This document shows positions 14,639-16,187 of a stretch of DNA of 16,187 nucleotides, piece by piece. Location of the stretch: NCBI GenBank assembly GCA_036510575.1, contig DATCDR010000051.1, positions 1 through 16,187 on the forward strand. The letters run 5' to 3'. The translations under genes and the position numbers were made by a program. This stretch comes from DATCDR01 sp036510575. Lineage in GTDB: Bacteria > Actinomycetota > Acidimicrobiia > Acidimicrobiales > Bog-793. Each line of letters starts with the position of its first letter. Position 1 is the stretch's first letter. The notes below the pieces were generated by a model. The model was not told where the DNA came from. It worked only from the letters and a program-made list of their open reading frames with translations, and did not search any database.

Positions 14639-15547
14639 GTGTCGGATTTCACACAGAGGTTGAAGCGGGTATCGGTGGCGTTGGCAGTTGCCACGGTTAC
14701 CCTTCTCTCCGCGATCAGCATCGCTGTTCCCACAGCGGACGGCGCGACCAGCGGGAGCATCGTCGGCGTTGCCAACGGCCCGTTCGGGCCGATGCTCGTC
14801 GCCGGCTCTGGGCAACGGGCTGGGACGGCGCTCTACATCATTACGAGCGATCTCGGCACCAGCTTCGGCTGCACGATCACGAAGCAGTCCGTTGCGGGAA
14901 TGCCCTACGTCTGCACTGGTCCTCCGACTTCGCAGAAAGCTGATTGGCCCGCCTATACGACCACCGGCACCCCGGTCGCCGGCGCTGGGGTCAAGCAATC
15001 CCTGCTCGGTACGGTCGAACGACCCGGCGTAGGCGATCAGGTCACCTACGACGGTCACCCCCTCTACCTGTTCGACCAGATACCCGGCGTGCCTAGTGGT
15101 GAGAGCTGGGACGAAGCGACCATCCCGGCAGACCATGGCTCGTGGTGGCTCTTGTCGCCGGCCGGATCACCGGTCGGCTCCGAAGGCGTGTTGTCAACGG
15201 TGACGATCAAGGGCCACAACTATCTGGGTGCTCAGGTCATCGTCGGAGGCGGCATCGCCGTGTTCCCGGTCTATTCGTACTCGGGCGGTACGGGCTGCAC
15301 CAGCGAGTGCGCGGTCAAATTCTCTCCGCTTTACGCCGAGGGATCACCAGGTCTGGCCCCTGGACTTAGTCAAAAGGGAGGAATCGTCACGAGGTCGGAC
15401 GGCTCACTTCAGCGGACCTGGGGCGGCAAACCGCTCTACCTCTTCGGCGACCAGGGAGGCAGCATCGGGCCAACGGGGCTGACGATCGAAGGCAATGGCA
15501 ACGGAGTCGCAGAGTCGGGCGGCACCTTCGCCCTTATTTCGGCCTAA
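14639..15547 (+). CDS. Secreted protein with two COG4315-type repeats
   Basis: This 302-aa protein starts at GTG 14639 behind a strong ribosome site. A basic start (QRLKR), a hydrophobic stretch at 11-30 and a likely cut near 35-36 (ADG-A) form a Sec signal peptide. No lipobox Cys is present, unlike most family members annotated as lipoproteins. The mature part contains two copies of the COG4315 / Lipoprotein_15 repeat. Each has a strand like ALYIITSD or VFPVYSYS, a Cys-containing turn (Cys78 and Cys92; Cys220 and Cys224), and ends in GhPLYLF or GkPLYLFGD (139-145, 263-271). Family function is unknown; surface or periplasm-like location is inferred. It is monocistronic, downstream of tRNA-Leu. 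Confidence 0.88.
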   Translation: MSDFTQRLKRVSVALAVATVTLLSAISIAVPTADGATSGSIVGVANGPFGPMLVAGSGQRAGTALYIITSDLGTSFGCTITKQSVAGMPYVCTGPPTSQKADWPAYTTTGTPVAGAGVKQSLLGTVERPGVGDQVTYDGHPLYLFDQIPGVPSGESWDEATIPADHGSWWLLSPAGSPVGSEGVLSTVTIKGHNYLGAQVIVGGGIAVFPVYSYSGGTGCTSECAVKFSPLYAEGSPGLAPGLSQKGGIVTRSDGSLQRTWGGKPLYLFGDQGGSIGPTGLTIEGNGNGVAESGGTFALISA

Positions 15548-15584
15548 GACCCCTCGCTCAGGCAACTCGAAGGAAGTCTGAAAG

Positions 15585-15654
15585 CAAGCAGCACGGTACG
15601 CCAGACGCCAAGTAACGCACCGACAAAACGGCAAGCTGGCGGCCGTGCCGCTTG
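15585..15654. terminator. Long imperfect inverted repeat, possible bidirectional terminator
   Basis: Arms 15585-15604 and 15636-15654 pair over 17 bp as CAAGC/GCTTG, GCACGG/CCGTGC and CGCCAG/CTGGCG. They are broken by one A-C step (15590, 15649) and a TA/G internal loop, with a 31-nt apical loop. It lies 37 nt beyond the stop of the secreted-protein gene. There is no T-tract on the plus strand. On the minus strand the A-C step becomes a U-G pair and a moderately T-rich stretch follows. It could be a terminator, the end of a structured RNA or an element end. Confidence 0.45.
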
Positions 15655-16187
15655 AGCTGCATCGAAGCCGCGAACACCGCTGGCGTGTCGCCATCGCTCG
15701 CGGTTCCACGCGGCATCGAGAGGTGCACTCGAACGGGCCGACTGGTCTACCGCTCGAGGTGTTCAGCAACTGGGCAGCGTCCGGGCCCGCTGCTTCACCC
15801 GGTAGACGACAGTCGTCCGTTGCCAGGGACGACCGAGCAGCCATAAACCTCACTCCGTCTACCAAGTGCCATCCGACGAGGTTCGAGTTGCGGGCCGACA
15901 GTACCCGGTGGCAAAGACGTTGAAGGTGTGTAGCCCTGCGGCTCGCGGACTGCCGTGACGCGGCCAGCGCCGTTCGAGTCAAGCAGAGGAGCAGAGCGAG
16001 TTCGACGGCTTCCCCAAATGTCGAGTGGGTTGAGGGTGATCGGCCTCCTAGGTGGCTGGTGTTGAACGAGTGCCCAATGTGAGGATCGGGCCTTCGTCGA
16101 CAGCCGAGCGTGCCTCGCATGTTCCGGGTGGCAATGCCCGCGATGATGCCAACGCGGGCAATTCGTAGCAAGACGTAGAGCCTTCGG
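15655..16187. other. Hairpin-dense stretch without a credible protein gene
   Basis: No frame here has recognisable protein sequence; the long minus-strand frame is Cys/Arg/Ser-rich and runs into the secreted-protein gene. Successive stems are visible. 15662-15719: TCGA, GCCGCG, AAC and TGGCG steps. 15740-15814: GACT, GTCTACCG, GGTG and GCAGCG steps, nested. 15812-15833: GTCGTCC/GGACGAC. 15856-15919: CGTCT/AGACG outside TGCCA-t-CCG/CGGTGGCA. 15961-15972: CGGC/GCCG. 16135-16160: TGCCCGCG/CGCGGGCA. A structured noncoding RNA, continuing past the window edge, is the leading idea. No known family was recognised. Confidence 0.35.

Noticed and set aside
14194..14775. 193-aa minus-strand frame
   Set aside because: It crosses the tRNA antisense; GREDLNLHP-like peptides are a known artefact of translating the tRNA-Leu complement.
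15585..15654. Integron attC site
   Set aside because: The stem has bulges like attC, but the flanking GTTRRRY and RYYYAAC core sites and any integrase or cassette array are absent.
15404..16171. 255-aa minus-strand open frame at the right edge
   Set aside because: It is Arg/Ser/Cys-rich without recognisable domains, lacks a ribosome site, and its end is antisense to the well-supported secreted-protein gene.

Overview
The window looks like a chromosomal segment of a GC-rich, single-membrane bacterium, most likely an actinomycete-type organism (Actinomycetota). The class Acidimicrobiia is my best guess, held loosely. Pointers are the mycothiol-type zinc deacetylase, the ClpP1-like ClpP, the SpoIID-type cell-wall protein, the frequent GTG/TTG starts, and several TANNNT -10 boxes lying very close to start codons, as in leaderless actinobacterial transcripts. 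No mobile gene, CRISPR array or phage gene is recognisable.

Layout. (1) 47-1906 (+): typA/bipA, a ribosome-associated GTPase. (2) 7299-1918 (-): a tightly packed operon of ABC-2 polysaccharide permease (Wzm-like), its ATPase with a Wzt-type C-terminal domain, a 111-aa basic/helical protein, a GT4 glycosyltransferase, and a secreted SpoIID-domain protein with a Thr-rich repeat linker. Every junction overlaps or nearly abuts (4-nt gap, TAATG, CTGA, ATGCGTAG). (3) 7520-10281 (+), divergent from it: a 102-aa coiled-coil-like protein coupled by TAGTG to an 817-aa twin-domain GT4 enzyme. (4) 12217-10287 (-): a GT4 enzyme coupled by ATGA to a half-size GT-B-like protein. (5) 13157-12534 (-): clpP. 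(6) 13323-14156 (+): a PIG-L/MshB/Mca-type deacetylase. (7) 14232-14313: tRNA-Leu(UAG). (8) 14639-15547 (+): a secreted protein with two COG4315-type repeats. (9) 15548-16187: no credible protein gene, but many consecutive inverted repeats.

How the genes fit together. Sections 2-4 read as one locus for building a glycan on the cytoplasmic face and exporting it through an ATP-driven Wzm/Wzt-like transporter. Four complete GT4 modules (one gene each at 3512 and 11012, two fused at 7828) plus one degenerate module could assemble the chain. Three small or half-size partners carry basic amphipathic segments that may tether the enzymes to the membrane, and the SpoIID-type protein may open or remodel the wall for the exported polymer. 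The polymer, its sugars and any chain-terminating modification cannot be deduced here; no sugar-nucleotide, kinase or methyltransferase gene lies in the window.

Most useful points for a second look: the glycosyltransferase at 3512-4612 appears to start at a CTG codon, because its conserved N-terminus has no ATG/GTG/TTG upstream; the 15585-16160 region looks like a large structured RNA or a cluster of terminators; and small helical proteins are translationally coupled to glycosyltransferases.
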